A model generated the notes under the pieces. That model had not been told where the DNA came from. It worked only from the letters and a program-made list of their open reading frames with translations, and ran no database searches. From CAXBGS01 sp963975425 (GTDB lineage Bacteria > Planctomycetota > Planctomycetia > Pirellulales > Pirellulaceae): a DNA stretch of 64,000 nucleotides. A program made the translations under genes and the position numbers. Location of the stretch: contig CAXBGS010000003.1 of NCBI GenBank assembly GCA_963975425.1, positions 62,001-126,000 on the forward strand, in the 5' to 3' direction. Within the stretch, counting starts at the first letter, position 1; each line of letters opens with the position of its first letter. Shown one piece after another: positions 35,959 through 44,341 of this stretch.

Positions 35959-36924
35959 ATGATGCCTGACGCGGTCGCCGATCAACTGAAATTCCCTTCC
36001 AGCTGGCGACGTCGACACCTGCTGGATCTGGAAACGCTTTCGGCCGAAGAGATTCGGACGATATTGGACGTTGCCGGTCAGATGAAGGAATTGACCCACG
36101 GGTGCCGGCGCAAGATATCGCTGCTTAGCGGAAAAACTTGCGCAAACGTCTTTTACGAAAACAGCACGCGGACGCGCAACAGTTTCTCGCTCGCCGCCAA
36201 AAGACTGGGTGCCGATACCGTCGAATTCAGCAGCGCCGGCAGCAGCGTCGCCAAGGGCGAAACGTTTGTCGACACCGCGAAGACCATCGAAGCGATGGGC
36301 GTCGACTGGGTTGTCACGCGGCACAGCACACCCGGGACGCCACACCTGCTGGCCCGCGAACTTGATTGCTGTGTGATCAATGCCGGCGATGGCCCCCACG
36401 ATCATCCGACGCAAGGTCTGCTGGACATGCTGACGATCCAGCAGCATCGCGGGAACATCGACGGACTCACCGTCGCCTTGGTCGGCGACATCGCGCATAG
36501 TCGCACCGCGCGAGCGAATATTTGGGGACTTAGCAAACTGGGCGCTCACGTCATCATCTGCGGGCCGCCAACGCTTGTCAGCAAGCGTTGGGCCGAACTT
36601 GGATTCGAAGTCGCGCATAACCTGGACGAAATCCTGCCGCGATGCGATGTGCTGAATTTGCTGCGCATTCAATTCGAACGACAAAAAGCGAGACCCTTTC
36701 CCAGCGTGCATGAGTACGCCGCGCTGTATGCGATGAACGCGGCAAGAATGAGTCGCGCCAGAGCCGACATCTTGATCATGGCACCGGGACCGATTAACCG
36801 AGGTGTCGAAATCACACCGGAAGTGGCCGATGGCCCCCACTCGGTCATTCTGGAACAAGTCAACAACGGAATCGCCGTACGGATGGCAGCCTTGTGGTTG
36901 ACCGCGGGAGTCGAGGCGGACTGA
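35959..36924 (+). CDS. pyrB: Aspartate carbamoyltransferase, catalytic subunit
   Basis: A 321-residue enzyme of pyrimidine synthesis that joins carbamoyl phosphate and aspartate. Motifs are HLLDLETLSAEEIRTIL, the carbamoyl-phosphate loop FYENSTRTRNSFSLAAKRLGA, SSVAKGETFVDTAKT, HDHPTQGLLDMLTIQ, VALVGDIAHSRTARANIWGL and MAPGPINRGVEI. The start ATG at 35959 fits the family. Its stop overlaps the start of the dihydroorotase-like gene (TGATG), an arrangement known from Pseudomonas-type pyrB-pyrC' pairs, where the inactive partner is needed for the holoenzyme. No pyrI regulatory subunit is present. Confidence 0.95.
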   Translation: MMPDAVADQLKFPSSWRRRHLLDLETLSAEEIRTILDVAGQMKELTHGCRRKISLLSGKTCANVFYENSTRTRNSFSLAAKRLGADTVEFSSAGSSVAKGETFVDTAKTIEAMGVDWVVTRHSTPGTPHLLARELDCCVINAGDGPHDHPTQGLLDMLTIQQHRGNIDGLTVALVGDIAHSRTARANIWGLSKLGAHVIICGPPTLVSKRWAELGFEVAHNLDEILPRCDVLNLLRIQFERQKARPFPSVHEYAALYAMNAARMSRARADILIMAPGPINRGVEITPEVADGPHSVILEQVNNGIAVRMAALWLTAGVEAD

Positions 36925-38231
36925 TGAAAAACGTTCTGATCGAAAACGCGCGGCTAATCGATCCCAGCCAAAACATTGACGCGACCGCTCGCTTGCTGGT
37001 CATCGATGGACTGGTCGCCGCCATCAACCCCAGCGACGGCGATGTTCCGATCGAATGCCCCCACATGGATGTCGCGGGAAGGATTGTCGCGCCAGGCCTG
37101 ATCGACTTGGGCGCCGAACTTCGTGAACCCGGTCGTGAAGAAGATGAAACCATCCAGTCCGGCAGCGACGCCGCGCTTGCCGGCGGATTCACATCGGTCT
37201 TGTGTTCGGCCAGCACACAGCCGGTCATCGATTCGCCAGCCGCCGTCGAATATGTTCGGCAGAAAGCCGCCAAAGCGTCTGGCACGCGCGTTCATGTGAT
37301 CGGCTGCCTCAGCAAGGGACGCGAGGGCGAACAACTGGCCGAGTTCGGACTTCTTGCCGAAGCCGGCGCCGTCGCGTTCAGCGATTCACCTCGCCCGGTC
37401 GCCAACAACGCATTGCTGAAACGTGCCCTCGAGTACTGCACGATGTTCGACCTGCCGGTTTTTGATCGGCCGGAAATTCCCGAACTCGCCGAAAAAGGCG
37501 TGATGCACGAAGGACGCGTTTCCTTGGTGCTGGGCCTGAGAGGCTTGCCCACCGAAGCGGAAGACTTGGCCGTCGCCCGCGATGTTCGTCTCGCCGAAGC
37601 CACGTCGGGACGTCTGCACATCGGTCCGGTCAGCACGATGGGCGCGGTTGACTTGGTACGCCGCGTCAAGAAACGCGGCATCAAGATTACCGCTTCGGTT
37701 TGCCCTCACAACTTGTGCCTGTCTGACGAACTGCTGCGATCATTCGATTCGAGGTACAAAGTTCACCCGCCACTTCGCAGCCCTCGGCATGTCGAAACCC
37801 TTTGCGCGGCGGTGGCGGACGGCACGATCGACGCGATCCAAAGCGGGCACATGCCACGCAGCCGCGAAAAAAAGATGAATGACCTGGACCTGTCGCCGTT
37901 CGGCGCTTCGTCGCTAGAGACAACGTTATCCACCGTCATTACCTACTTGGTTCGGCCGGGTACGATCAGCTGGATGACGGCGATCGAACGACTATCGACC
38001 GCACCGGCCAGAATCGCTGGCGTCGAAGGAGGTTCTCTTGAGATAGGACGTGTCGCCGACATCGCGATCATTGATCCCGATGCCTCGTGGACAGTCGACG
38101 CGTCTCAGTTTCTTAGCGGCGGCGTCACCAGCCCGATGGACGGGACGCAAGTTTTCGGCCGCGTGACTCACGCTTTGGTCGGTGGCGTCATTCGATATCG
38201 ACTTGCCCCCGAACGATCTCACATTGTTTAA
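36924..38231 (+). CDS. Dihydroorotase-like protein lacking metal ligands (PyrC' type)
   Basis: The ATG at 36924 overlaps the pyrB stop and gives MKNVLIENARLIDPSQ, the normal dihydroorotase N-terminus; the product is 435 residues. The overall fold is kept: the N-terminal beta-sandwich, APGLID, LREPG, DETIQSGSDAALAGGFTSV, YKVHPPLRS and the C-terminal AIERLSTAPARIAG. But the metal site is gone. DxHxHLREPG reads DLGAELREPG (G63, E65), the usual HCED region reads VFDRPEIPEL, HICHVST reads HIGPVST, and the catalytic TDHAPH reads QSGHMPR. It is therefore very likely not an active dihydroorotase but a structural partner of PyrB; a functional enzyme should lie elsewhere. Confidence 0.85.
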   Translation: MKNVLIENARLIDPSQNIDATARLLVIDGLVAAINPSDGDVPIECPHMDVAGRIVAPGLIDLGAELREPGREEDETIQSGSDAALAGGFTSVLCSASTQPVIDSPAAVEYVRQKAAKASGTRVHVIGCLSKGREGEQLAEFGLLAEAGAVAFSDSPRPVANNALLKRALEYCTMFDLPVFDRPEIPELAEKGVMHEGRVSLVLGLRGLPTEAEDLAVARDVRLAEATSGRLHIGPVSTMGAVDLVRRVKKRGIKITASVCPHNLCLSDELLRSFDSRYKVHPPLRSPRHVETLCAAVADGTIDAIQSGHMPRSREKKMNDLDLSPFGASSLETTLSTVITYLVRPGTISWMTAIERLSTAPARIAGVEGGSLEIGRVADIAIIDPDASWTVDASQFLSGGVTSPMDGTQVFGRVTHALVGGVIRYRLAPERSHIV

Positions 38232-38237
38232 CCAGAA

Positions 38238-39092
38238 ATGAAAATTGCAAAATACCTAGATGCATCCGGTTCCCCGTGTGTCGGGCGTGTGGAAGATGAT
38301 CAGTTGGTGCCGTTGCGGCTCGATGGCAACATACGATCGCTTGCGGACGTGCTTGCCAGCGACGACCCCATGCAAACGGTCAACGCGCTGCACACCGAGA
38401 GTGCCATTTCGATCGACGACTCGATCCGCTGGTTGCCACCGATCGATCATCAAGAGGTCTGGGCAGCCGGCGTCACCTATAAGAAAAGCCAAACAGCGAG
38501 GATGGAAGAATCCGAGGCCGCAGCATCTTGCTATGACCAAGTCTACGAAGCCGATCGTCCCGAAATCTTTTTCAAAGCAACACCGCACCGCGTCAGTGGC
38601 CATGATCAGCCGCTGAGAATTCGTGCCGATGCCAAGTGGAATGTTCCCGAACCCGAAATCACATTGGTGCTGAGTCCGGATCTCAGAATCGTCGGTCTAA
38701 CGGTCGGCAACGACATGAGTTCGCGCGACATCGAAGGTGAAAACCCGCTCTATTTGCCACAGGCCAAGTGTTACAACCAATGCGCCGGTCTCGGGCCATG
38801 GATTCGACTGTACGAATCGCTTCCACCGGTCAAAGACATCGGAGTCGACTTAAAGATCGTTCGCAAGGGCGATATTGTTTTTGATCAACAGACATCGGCC
38901 GCACAAATGGCTCGTGGTTTCGAAGAACTGGTCGGCTGGCTGGGCCGGGACAACAGTTTTCCTGGCGGTGCCTTCTTGATGACCGGCACCGGGATCGTTC
39001 CCACCTCGGAATTCACCTTGCAGCCGGATGACATCGTGAACATCACGATTGACGGCATCGGTACACTTTCCAATACGATCGTTCAGTCCTAG
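38238..39092 (+). CDS. FAH-family protein, 2-keto-3-deoxypentonate dehydratase-like
   Basis: A 284-residue FAH-superfamily enzyme: VWAAGVTYKKSQTARMEES, PEIFFKATPHRVSGHDQPL, NVPEPEITLVLSPDLRIVG (metal Glu residues), TVGNDMSSRDIEGENPLYLP and QAKCYNQCAGLGPWI. The Y-K-x-S and MSSRDIEGENPLYLPQAK pattern is that of the branch containing 2-dehydro-3-deoxy-D-arabinonate dehydratase. That enzyme dehydrates 2-keto-3-deoxypentonate to 2-oxoglutarate semialdehyde. The next gene is an aldehyde dehydrogenase of the type that oxidises that semialdehyde, which supports the call. It begins 6 bp after the pyrC-like gene. Confidence 0.75.
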   Translation: MKIAKYLDASGSPCVGRVEDDQLVPLRLDGNIRSLADVLASDDPMQTVNALHTESAISIDDSIRWLPPIDHQEVWAAGVTYKKSQTARMEESEAAASCYDQVYEADRPEIFFKATPHRVSGHDQPLRIRADAKWNVPEPEITLVLSPDLRIVGLTVGNDMSSRDIEGENPLYLPQAKCYNQCAGLGPWIRLYESLPPVKDIGVDLKIVRKGDIVFDQQTSAAQMARGFEELVGWLGRDNSFPGGAFLMTGTGIVPTSEFTLQPDDIVNITIDGIGTLSNTIVQS

Positions 39093-39198
39093 CGATCGCC
39101 CCGTCATCTCAACACCCCGATCCAACCCTGTTGATCGCGATCTCGTTTTGCCAGATCGCTCCGTCCCCCGCAACTCAGCCCCCAAAAGCACTCAAACC

Positions 39199-40794
39199 AT
39201 GTCCACGGCAACCTCCACCGCCCGACAAGTCCTGATCGCCGGCAATTGGCGAGACTCGGATCATCGCGACACATTCCAAGCCACTGACCCGAACAAGAAC
39301 GAGCCGCTGGCCGCTGAATTCCCGGTGAGTTCATGGGCAGACTGCGATGCGGCACTGGACGCTGCCGTCGATGCTGCACAACAACTGCGAAGTTTACCCG
39401 CCGAGAAAATCGCTTCGTTTCTGGACGCGTATGCCGATCGCATCGATGCGGCGAAAGAATCTCTGTCGGACGCCGCCTTCGCCGAGACCGGACTTGCGAG
39501 AAGTCCGCGACTGGCCGACGTCGAATTGCCGCGCACCAGCAACCAGCTCCGCACCGCCGCCGCCGCCTGCCGCAGCGGCAATTGGGCGTTGCCGACAGTC
39601 GATACCAAAGCCGGAATTCGATCCTGCTATGAATCGCTGGGCCCAGTGTGCGTCTTCGGCCCCAACAACTTTCCGTTCGCATTCGGAAGTGTATCCGGCG
39701 GCGATTTCGCGGCAGCCATTGCGGCAGGAAATCCGGTGATCGGCAAAGCCAACAGTTCACACCCAGAAACCACGCGTCTGTTCGCATCCGAAGCGATCGA
39801 AGCACTCCGCGAAACGGGCCTTCCGGAATCGACCGTCCAGTTGATTTATCGCACCAGTCACGCCGACGGCGAACGGTTGGTGTCGGACCCGCGTGTCGGC
39901 GCCACTGGTTACACCGGAAGCCGCGGGGCCGGTTTGGTCCTGAAGGCCGCCGCCGACAAGGCAGGTAAACCGATCTATTTGGAACTTTCCAGCGTCAATC
40001 CGGTCGTCATCACACCCGGCGCGATTGCCGAGCGCGGAGATGAAATTGTCGGCGAATTCATGACCAGTGTTTTGATGGGAACCGGCCAATTCTGTACCAA
40101 CCCCGGACTTGTCGTCCTGATGCGAGATTCGGCAACCGACGATTTCGTGACGGCTATCACAGACAAATTTCAATCGAGCCCCGCCGGCACTCTCTTGTCT
40201 CCTTCGGTCGCCAAAAGCCTATCGTCGGCGGTAACCAAGTTGACGGAATTCGGCGCAAAACTGTTGACCGGTGGCGGCCAGCCAGAATCGGACCGCTGTG
40301 CCTATGCGAACACGCTGATGCAGGTGTCCGGAAAAGATTTCCTAGGCAACCCGGAAGGTTTTCAAACCGAAGCGTTCGGCAATGCATCGTTGCTTGTCAT
40401 CGCCGATGATGTGGACCAAGTCTGCGACGTCATTCGTCACCTCGAAGGCAACCTGACCGGATGCGTTTACAGTGCCAACGACGGACGCGACGAGGAAATC
40501 GCACAACGAGTTTCGTTCGAACTGACCCCAAAAGTCGGCCGCTTGCTTAATGACAAGATGCCGACCGGTGTTGCCGTCAGCCCCGCCATGAATCACGGCG
40601 GACCGTTTCCGGCGACGGGGCATCCGGGTTTCACCGCAGTTGGCGTCCCCGGGTCGCTGCTACGATTTGCAAAGCTGACCAGCTATGACAATGTCCGCGA
40701 ACCGCGTCTGCCGACTTTGCTGCGAAACAAGAATCCGACCGGCGAGACATGGCGTCTGGTCGACGGAACCTGGACGTGCAATGACATCGCGTAA
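39199..40794 (+). CDS. Aldehyde dehydrogenase, 2-oxoglutarate semialdehyde dehydrogenase-like
   Basis: The frame is open from 39049; the ATG at 39199 (MSTATSTARQVLIAGNWRDS) avoids overlap and matches the family start, giving 531 residues. It has CVFGPNNFPFAFGSVSGGDF, AGNPVIGKANSSHPETT, GYTGSRGAGLVLKAAADKAG, ELSSVNPVVITPGAI and the catalytic-Cys segment MGTGQFCTNPGLVVL. The C-terminus has FPATGHPGFTAVG. These features match the NADP-type 2,5-dioxovalerate (ketoglutarate semialdehyde) dehydrogenases rather than ordinary ALDHs. With the preceding gene it would complete oxidative pentose or uronate breakdown to 2-oxoglutarate. Confidence 0.8.
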   Translation: MSTATSTARQVLIAGNWRDSDHRDTFQATDPNKNEPLAAEFPVSSWADCDAALDAAVDAAQQLRSLPAEKIASFLDAYADRIDAAKESLSDAAFAETGLARSPRLADVELPRTSNQLRTAAAACRSGNWALPTVDTKAGIRSCYESLGPVCVFGPNNFPFAFGSVSGGDFAAAIAAGNPVIGKANSSHPETTRLFASEAIEALRETGLPESTVQLIYRTSHADGERLVSDPRVGATGYTGSRGAGLVLKAAADKAGKPIYLELSSVNPVVITPGAIAERGDEIVGEFMTSVLMGTGQFCTNPGLVVLMRDSATDDFVTAITDKFQSSPAGTLLSPSVAKSLSSAVTKLTEFGAKLLTGGGQPESDRCAYANTLMQVSGKDFLGNPEGFQTEAFGNASLLVIADDVDQVCDVIRHLEGNLTGCVYSANDGRDEEIAQRVSFELTPKVGRLLNDKMPTGVAVSPAMNHGGPFPATGHPGFTAVGVPGSLLRFAKLTSYDNVREPRLPTLLRNKNPTGETWRLVDGTWTCNDIA

Positions 40795-40925
40795 TGATGA
40801 GATGGCGTAGCAATCACTTCGCCTCGTCATGACACAAAGCAGCAGGGACATTGCGAGCGATGTATGACGCGAATGTGTTTCTAATTTGATTACGTCGCGT
40901 CGACGCATATCACCTGCGTCCGGGG

Positions 40926-40990
40926 CAAGCCCGAAACAAGCCCGAAACAAGCCCGAAACAAGCCCGAAGCAAGCCCTGAACAAGCCCGAA
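40926..40990. repeat. 11-bp tandem repeat, six units
   Basis: Consecutive units of CAAGCCCGAAA: three exact copies (40926-40936, 40937-40947, 40948-40958), then variants to 40990. The array lies between the convergent ends of the aldehyde dehydrogenase gene and serS, about 20 bp past the serS stop. The rest of 40795-41012 holds nothing recognisable. Confidence 0.8.
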
Positions 40991-41012
40991 CGACAAGAAA
41001 AACGCGAACGCT

Positions 41013-42287
41013 TTAACCGATCACTTCGGTACCGACCCAGGGCTGCAACACTTTCGGGATCGCAATGCTGCCGTCGGCGCGTTGATGGTTCTCTAGAATC
41101 GCAATCATTGCTCGCCCCGTTGCGAACGCGGTTCCGTTCAGGGTGTGCACGAACTCGGTGCCTTTTTGCCCGGGCGTTTTAAAACGAACATTCAATCGCC
41201 GCGACTGGTAATCGGTACAGTTGCTGGTACTGGTGACTTCGCCGTATTCACCACCATCGCCGCGTCCGGGCATCCAGGCTTCGAGGTCATACTTGCGATA
41301 GGCCGGTCCGCCCAGATCGCCTGCCGCCGTGTCAATCACGCGATAGGGGACTTCTAGCGTGTCAAACAGGTCGCATTCCAGCTGGCGCAGCTCTTCATGC
41401 ACCGCGTCGCTTTCCTCTGGCTTGGTGAACGCAAACATTTCGATTTTTGTGAATTGATGAACGCGATACAGTCCTTTGGACGCGCGTCCTGCGGCACCGG
41501 CTTCGGTCCGAAAACAATGGCTCAGCCCGCACAGGCGCATGGGCAATTGATCCACATCGATCGTCTGTCCCGCCATCATTCCGCCGAGCGTAATTTCGGC
41601 CGTCCCGACCAGATTCAATTCTGTATTCTCGATGCTGTAAATCTGAGTCTCAGGCCCGCGTGGCGAAAAACCGATCCCCTGCAGAATATGCGTCAGCGCC
41701 AAATCGGGGGTCGTGACCGGCGTGAACCCGCGTTCGCTTAGAAAACTGATGGCGAATTGCTGCAGCGCCAGGTCCAACCGGACTGCTTCGTTTCGCAAAT
41801 AGTAAAATCCCGATCCTGCGACGCGAGCAGCACTTTCAAAATCGAACAGATCGTGCTTTTCGCCAAGTTCAACATGATCAAGCGGTTTGAAGTCGAAGCT
41901 GGGAATCGCTGTTTTCCCAAGCGACAATTCCTTGGCGTCGTCCTCGCCACCCTCGGGCACATCGGGATGGGTCAGATTAGGAATGACCGTTTGCAGATCG
42001 TTGATCTGTTCGTCAAGTTCATCGTGTTCACGCTGGGCCGCGTCTTTCTGCTCTCGCAGCTCACGCCCCTTCGCGATCATGGCCTGGCGTTCGGCGTCGT
42101 CTTTTGCTTTTCCGATTCCCTTGCTGGTCTCGTTGGCTTGCTGATTGAGTTGTTGGGCAAGCTGCAACTTCTCCATTCGCTTTTTCTCAAGCTCGACAAT
42201 GCGTCCGAGCTCTACCTTCACGCCTCGACGATCACAGTTCTGTTGAACCAGGTCTAAATTTTGAACAATAAATTTTCTGTCAAGCAT
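41013..42287 (-). CDS. serS: Serine--tRNA ligase
   Basis: A 424-residue class II aminoacyl-tRNA synthetase. Residues ~1-105 form the long coiled-coil arm that binds tRNA-Ser (MLDRKFIVQNLDLVQQNC, KRMEKLQLAQQLNQQANE, REHDELDEQINDLQ). The catalytic domain follows: GSGFYYLRNEAVRLDLALQQ, GFTPVTTPDL, motif 2 GLSHCFRTEAGAAGRASKGL then YRVHQFTKIE, YDLEAWMPGRG, TSTSNCTDYQSRRLNVRF and motif 3 NGTAFATGRAMIAILEN. The length is standard. It starts 9 bp after the M20 peptidase gene on the same strand. Confidence 0.97.
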   Translation of the reverse strand: MLDRKFIVQNLDLVQQNCDRRGVKVELGRIVELEKKRMEKLQLAQQLNQQANETSKGIGKAKDDAERQAMIAKGRELREQKDAAQREHDELDEQINDLQTVIPNLTHPDVPEGGEDDAKELSLGKTAIPSFDFKPLDHVELGEKHDLFDFESAARVAGSGFYYLRNEAVRLDLALQQFAISFLSERGFTPVTTPDLALTHILQGIGFSPRGPETQIYSIENTELNLVGTAEITLGGMMAGQTIDVDQLPMRLCGLSHCFRTEAGAAGRASKGLYRVHQFTKIEMFAFTKPEESDAVHEELRQLECDLFDTLEVPYRVIDTAAGDLGGPAYRKYDLEAWMPGRGDGGEYGEVTSTSNCTDYQSRRLNVRFKTPGQKGTEFVHTLNGTAFATGRAMIAILENHQRADGSIAIPKVLQPWVGTEVIG

Positions 42288-42296
42288 AATTTTCTT

Positions 42297-43670
42297 TTAG
42301 ATGAGTTGTCCGATGTTTTGCCACAGCAATGCCGAAGCCCGGATGCCACGGTGGAAATCGGCGACTCGAAATTTTTCGTTGGGGCTATGCAGGTTGTCGT
42401 CGGACAACCCCCAGCCCATCAATAGACAATCACACTGGAGTACTTCTTGGAAGCGGGTGACGATCGGAATCGAACCTCCTTCGCGAATCAAGACCGGACT
42501 GACCCCAAATGCGGACTCGATCGCGTCTCTTGCCGCTTGCATGAACGGGCTGGCCGTATTGGCCAACATGCCCGGCGCACCGTGGTCGGGTTCCAGAGCG
42601 ACTTTAACGCCCGGCGGCGTATGACGTTCCACATGCGCCCGAAGTCCCTCGGTGATTTTTTGGGGATCCTGGTCGGGCACCAACCGAAAGCTAAATTTTG
42701 CGGATGCCGTGGCGGGAATGATCGTCTTGACGCCTTCGCCTTGATGACCCGATGTCAGACCGTTGATGTCAAAGGTCGGTCTTGCCCAGCGACGTTCGTC
42801 GGTCGTGTAGCCGGATTCACCGAACAATGCATCGACCCCGATCGCCTTGGCAAATTGTCCGTCATCCGATGGCAATTGGCGCCACTGCTTGCGCTCTTCC
42901 TCGCTCAATGATTGCACATCGTTATAGTAGCCCGGAATCTGAATTTTCCCTTGGTCATCGACGAACGACGAAAGCAGGTGACACAGCGCGATTGCAGGAT
43001 TCATCACCGCACCGCCGAACGACCCGCTGTGTAAATCCTGGCTCGGCCCATCAACTTTGATCTCATAGGTCGCGATTCCGCGCAGCCCATACGTGATCGC
43101 CGGCTGTCCATCGGCGTACTGACTGCTGTCGCTAATGACCACGCAATCACAGGCCAATTGTTCCTTGAGCTGGGGAAGCATGCGTTCCAAATTTTCGCTG
43201 CCGACTTCCTCTTCACCTTCGATCAGCAATTTGATTTGAAAGGGAAGCGGCGTGCCGCTGGCGACCCAATCACAGACGCTGTGGATATGCGTCAGCACTT
43301 GACCTTTGTCATCGGTCGCGCCACGGGCATATAGATTTCCGTTTCGGACGGTCGGCTCGAACGGACCGGTGATCCACTGATCCAAGGGTTCGGGAGGCTG
43401 GACGTCGTAGTGGCCGTACACCAAGACGATCGGCGCTCCATCGACGGCCGGCGTTTGGGCGAATACCATCGGGTGCCCGTCGGTCGCAATGGTCTGGACA
43501 GACAGTCCAGCTCGCTTAAATTTTTCGCTCAACCAATCGGCGGCGCGCCCCACGTCGGCAACGTGCCGAGAGTCGCTGCTAACGCTGGGAATTTTGAGCC
43601 ACTGAACCAGTTCGTCCAGATGCCGCGGCGAATCGCTTTCGATTGTGTCCAAGACGGAAGAGGTCGACAT
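42297..43670 (-). CDS. M20 family metallopeptidase (dipeptidase)
   Basis: A 457-residue zinc peptidase. The metal-binding segments are VLVYGHYDVQPPEPLDQW (His and Asp), RGATDDKGQVLTHI, IKLLIEGEEEVGSENLERML (Glu pair), VISDSSQYADGQPAI and, near the end, LMGWGLSDDNLHSPNEKF (His). A dimerisation lid lies between (~180-290). The arrangement fits the M20 dipeptidase group (carnosinase/CPG2/DapE-like); the peptide or amino-acyl substrate is unknown. It lies 9 bp before serS. Its 5' end overlaps a possible small lipoprotein gene. Confidence 0.9.
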   Translation of the reverse strand: MSTSSVLDTIESDSPRHLDELVQWLKIPSVSSDSRHVADVGRAADWLSEKFKRAGLSVQTIATDGHPMVFAQTPAVDGAPIVLVYGHYDVQPPEPLDQWITGPFEPTVRNGNLYARGATDDKGQVLTHIHSVCDWVASGTPLPFQIKLLIEGEEEVGSENLERMLPQLKEQLACDCVVISDSSQYADGQPAITYGLRGIATYEIKVDGPSQDLHSGSFGGAVMNPAIALCHLLSSFVDDQGKIQIPGYYNDVQSLSEEERKQWRQLPSDDGQFAKAIGVDALFGESGYTTDERRWARPTFDINGLTSGHQGEGVKTIIPATASAKFSFRLVPDQDPQKITEGLRAHVERHTPPGVKVALEPDHGAPGMLANTASPFMQAARDAIESAFGVSPVLIREGGSIPIVTRFQEVLQCDCLLMGWGLSDDNLHSPNEKFRVADFHRGIRASALLWQNIGQLI

Positions 43671-43947
43671 GGAATTTTTTGGGCAAGTTTGAGGATTGGC
43701 GAATTGGCGAGAGCTGGGCGTCTAGAATCGAGTCCATTTCGGGTTCGAGCGTGCCCACAACGGGGCCTGGCACCAGCATTTGGACGCCCTTGTTGCCGGC
43801 CAGCGTGAATCCGTGTTCACAGCCGCCGATCACAATCAAAGTTGCAAAACAAGCGGTAAAAACCAGTGGAAAGGGCTGCCGACCGCCACGCGGCGGCGCT
43901 ACAATATATCTCGTTCTGCGGTGACGAGAATGACGTGCAGAAATCAC
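43579..43947 (-). CDS. Possible small lipoprotein
   Basis: A 122-codon frame ahead of the M20 peptidase gene, overlapping its first 92 bases. It encodes a basic head, then PFPLVFTACFATLIVIGGC, which resembles a lipoprotein signal with lipobox Cys, then GNKGVQMLVPGPVVGTLEPE. The last ~30 residues read out of frame through the peptidase gene. No family was recognised. It fills an otherwise empty 290-bp gap on that strand, but the overlap and lack of homologs make it uncertain. Confidence 0.3.
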   Translation of the reverse strand: MISARHSRHRRTRYIVAPPRGGRQPFPLVFTACFATLIVIGGCEHGFTLAGNKGVQMLVPGPVVGTLEPEMDSILDAQLSPIRQSSNLPKKFHVDLFRLGHNRKRFAAASGRTGSVAQNSQR

Positions 43948-43957
43948 CCCAGTAACG

Positions 43958-44335
43958 ATGTTTCCGAATCAGCAAGGAGCGTTGTCAGCAATGGCAGAGC
44001 ATCACTCGATGGTGGCAGAGCCACAAACCACACCGAAACGTAACCAAAAACAAAAGCCCAAGAAGCAGCCACGCTATCACGTCGTACTTTGGGATGACCC
44101 GGACCACAGCTACGAATACGTCGTGCTGATGATGAAGCAGGTCTTTCGGCGCCCGATCGAGGCAGGATTCCAAATTGCAAAGGAAGTCGACACAAGCGGC
44201 CGAGCCATTTGCTTGACGACGACGCTGGAACATGCCGAACTGAAACGCGATCAAATCCACGCGTTCGGCAAGGACGAACTGATCGCTCGGTGCAAAGGCA
44301 GCATGTCGGCGACGATCGAACCGGTAAACGAATAA
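43958..44335 (+). CDS. clpS: ATP-dependent Clp protease adaptor ClpS
   Basis: A 125-residue protein (or 114 from the ATG at 43991). After a flexible basic N-terminal tail (~1-37) it shows the ClpS core: YHVVLWDDPDHSYEYVVLMM (N-degron pocket Asp residues), KQVFRRPIEAGFQIAKEVDT, GRAICLTTTLEHAELKRDQI and HAFGKDELIARCKGSMSATI. ClpS delivers N-end-rule substrates to ClpA-type chaperones; no clp ATPase gene is in the window. mtaB begins 6 bp after it. Confidence 0.93.
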   Translation: MFPNQQGALSAMAEHHSMVAEPQTTPKRNQKQKPKKQPRYHVVLWDDPDHSYEYVVLMMKQVFRRPIEAGFQIAKEVDTSGRAICLTTTLEHAELKRDQIHAFGKDELIARCKGSMSATIEPVNE

Positions 44336-44341
44336 CACAGC

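Noticed and set aside
35800..36858. 352-codon frame on the minus strand opposite pyrB
   Set aside because: It is fully antisense to the clearly coding pyrB, and the translation is low-quality with no family resemblance.
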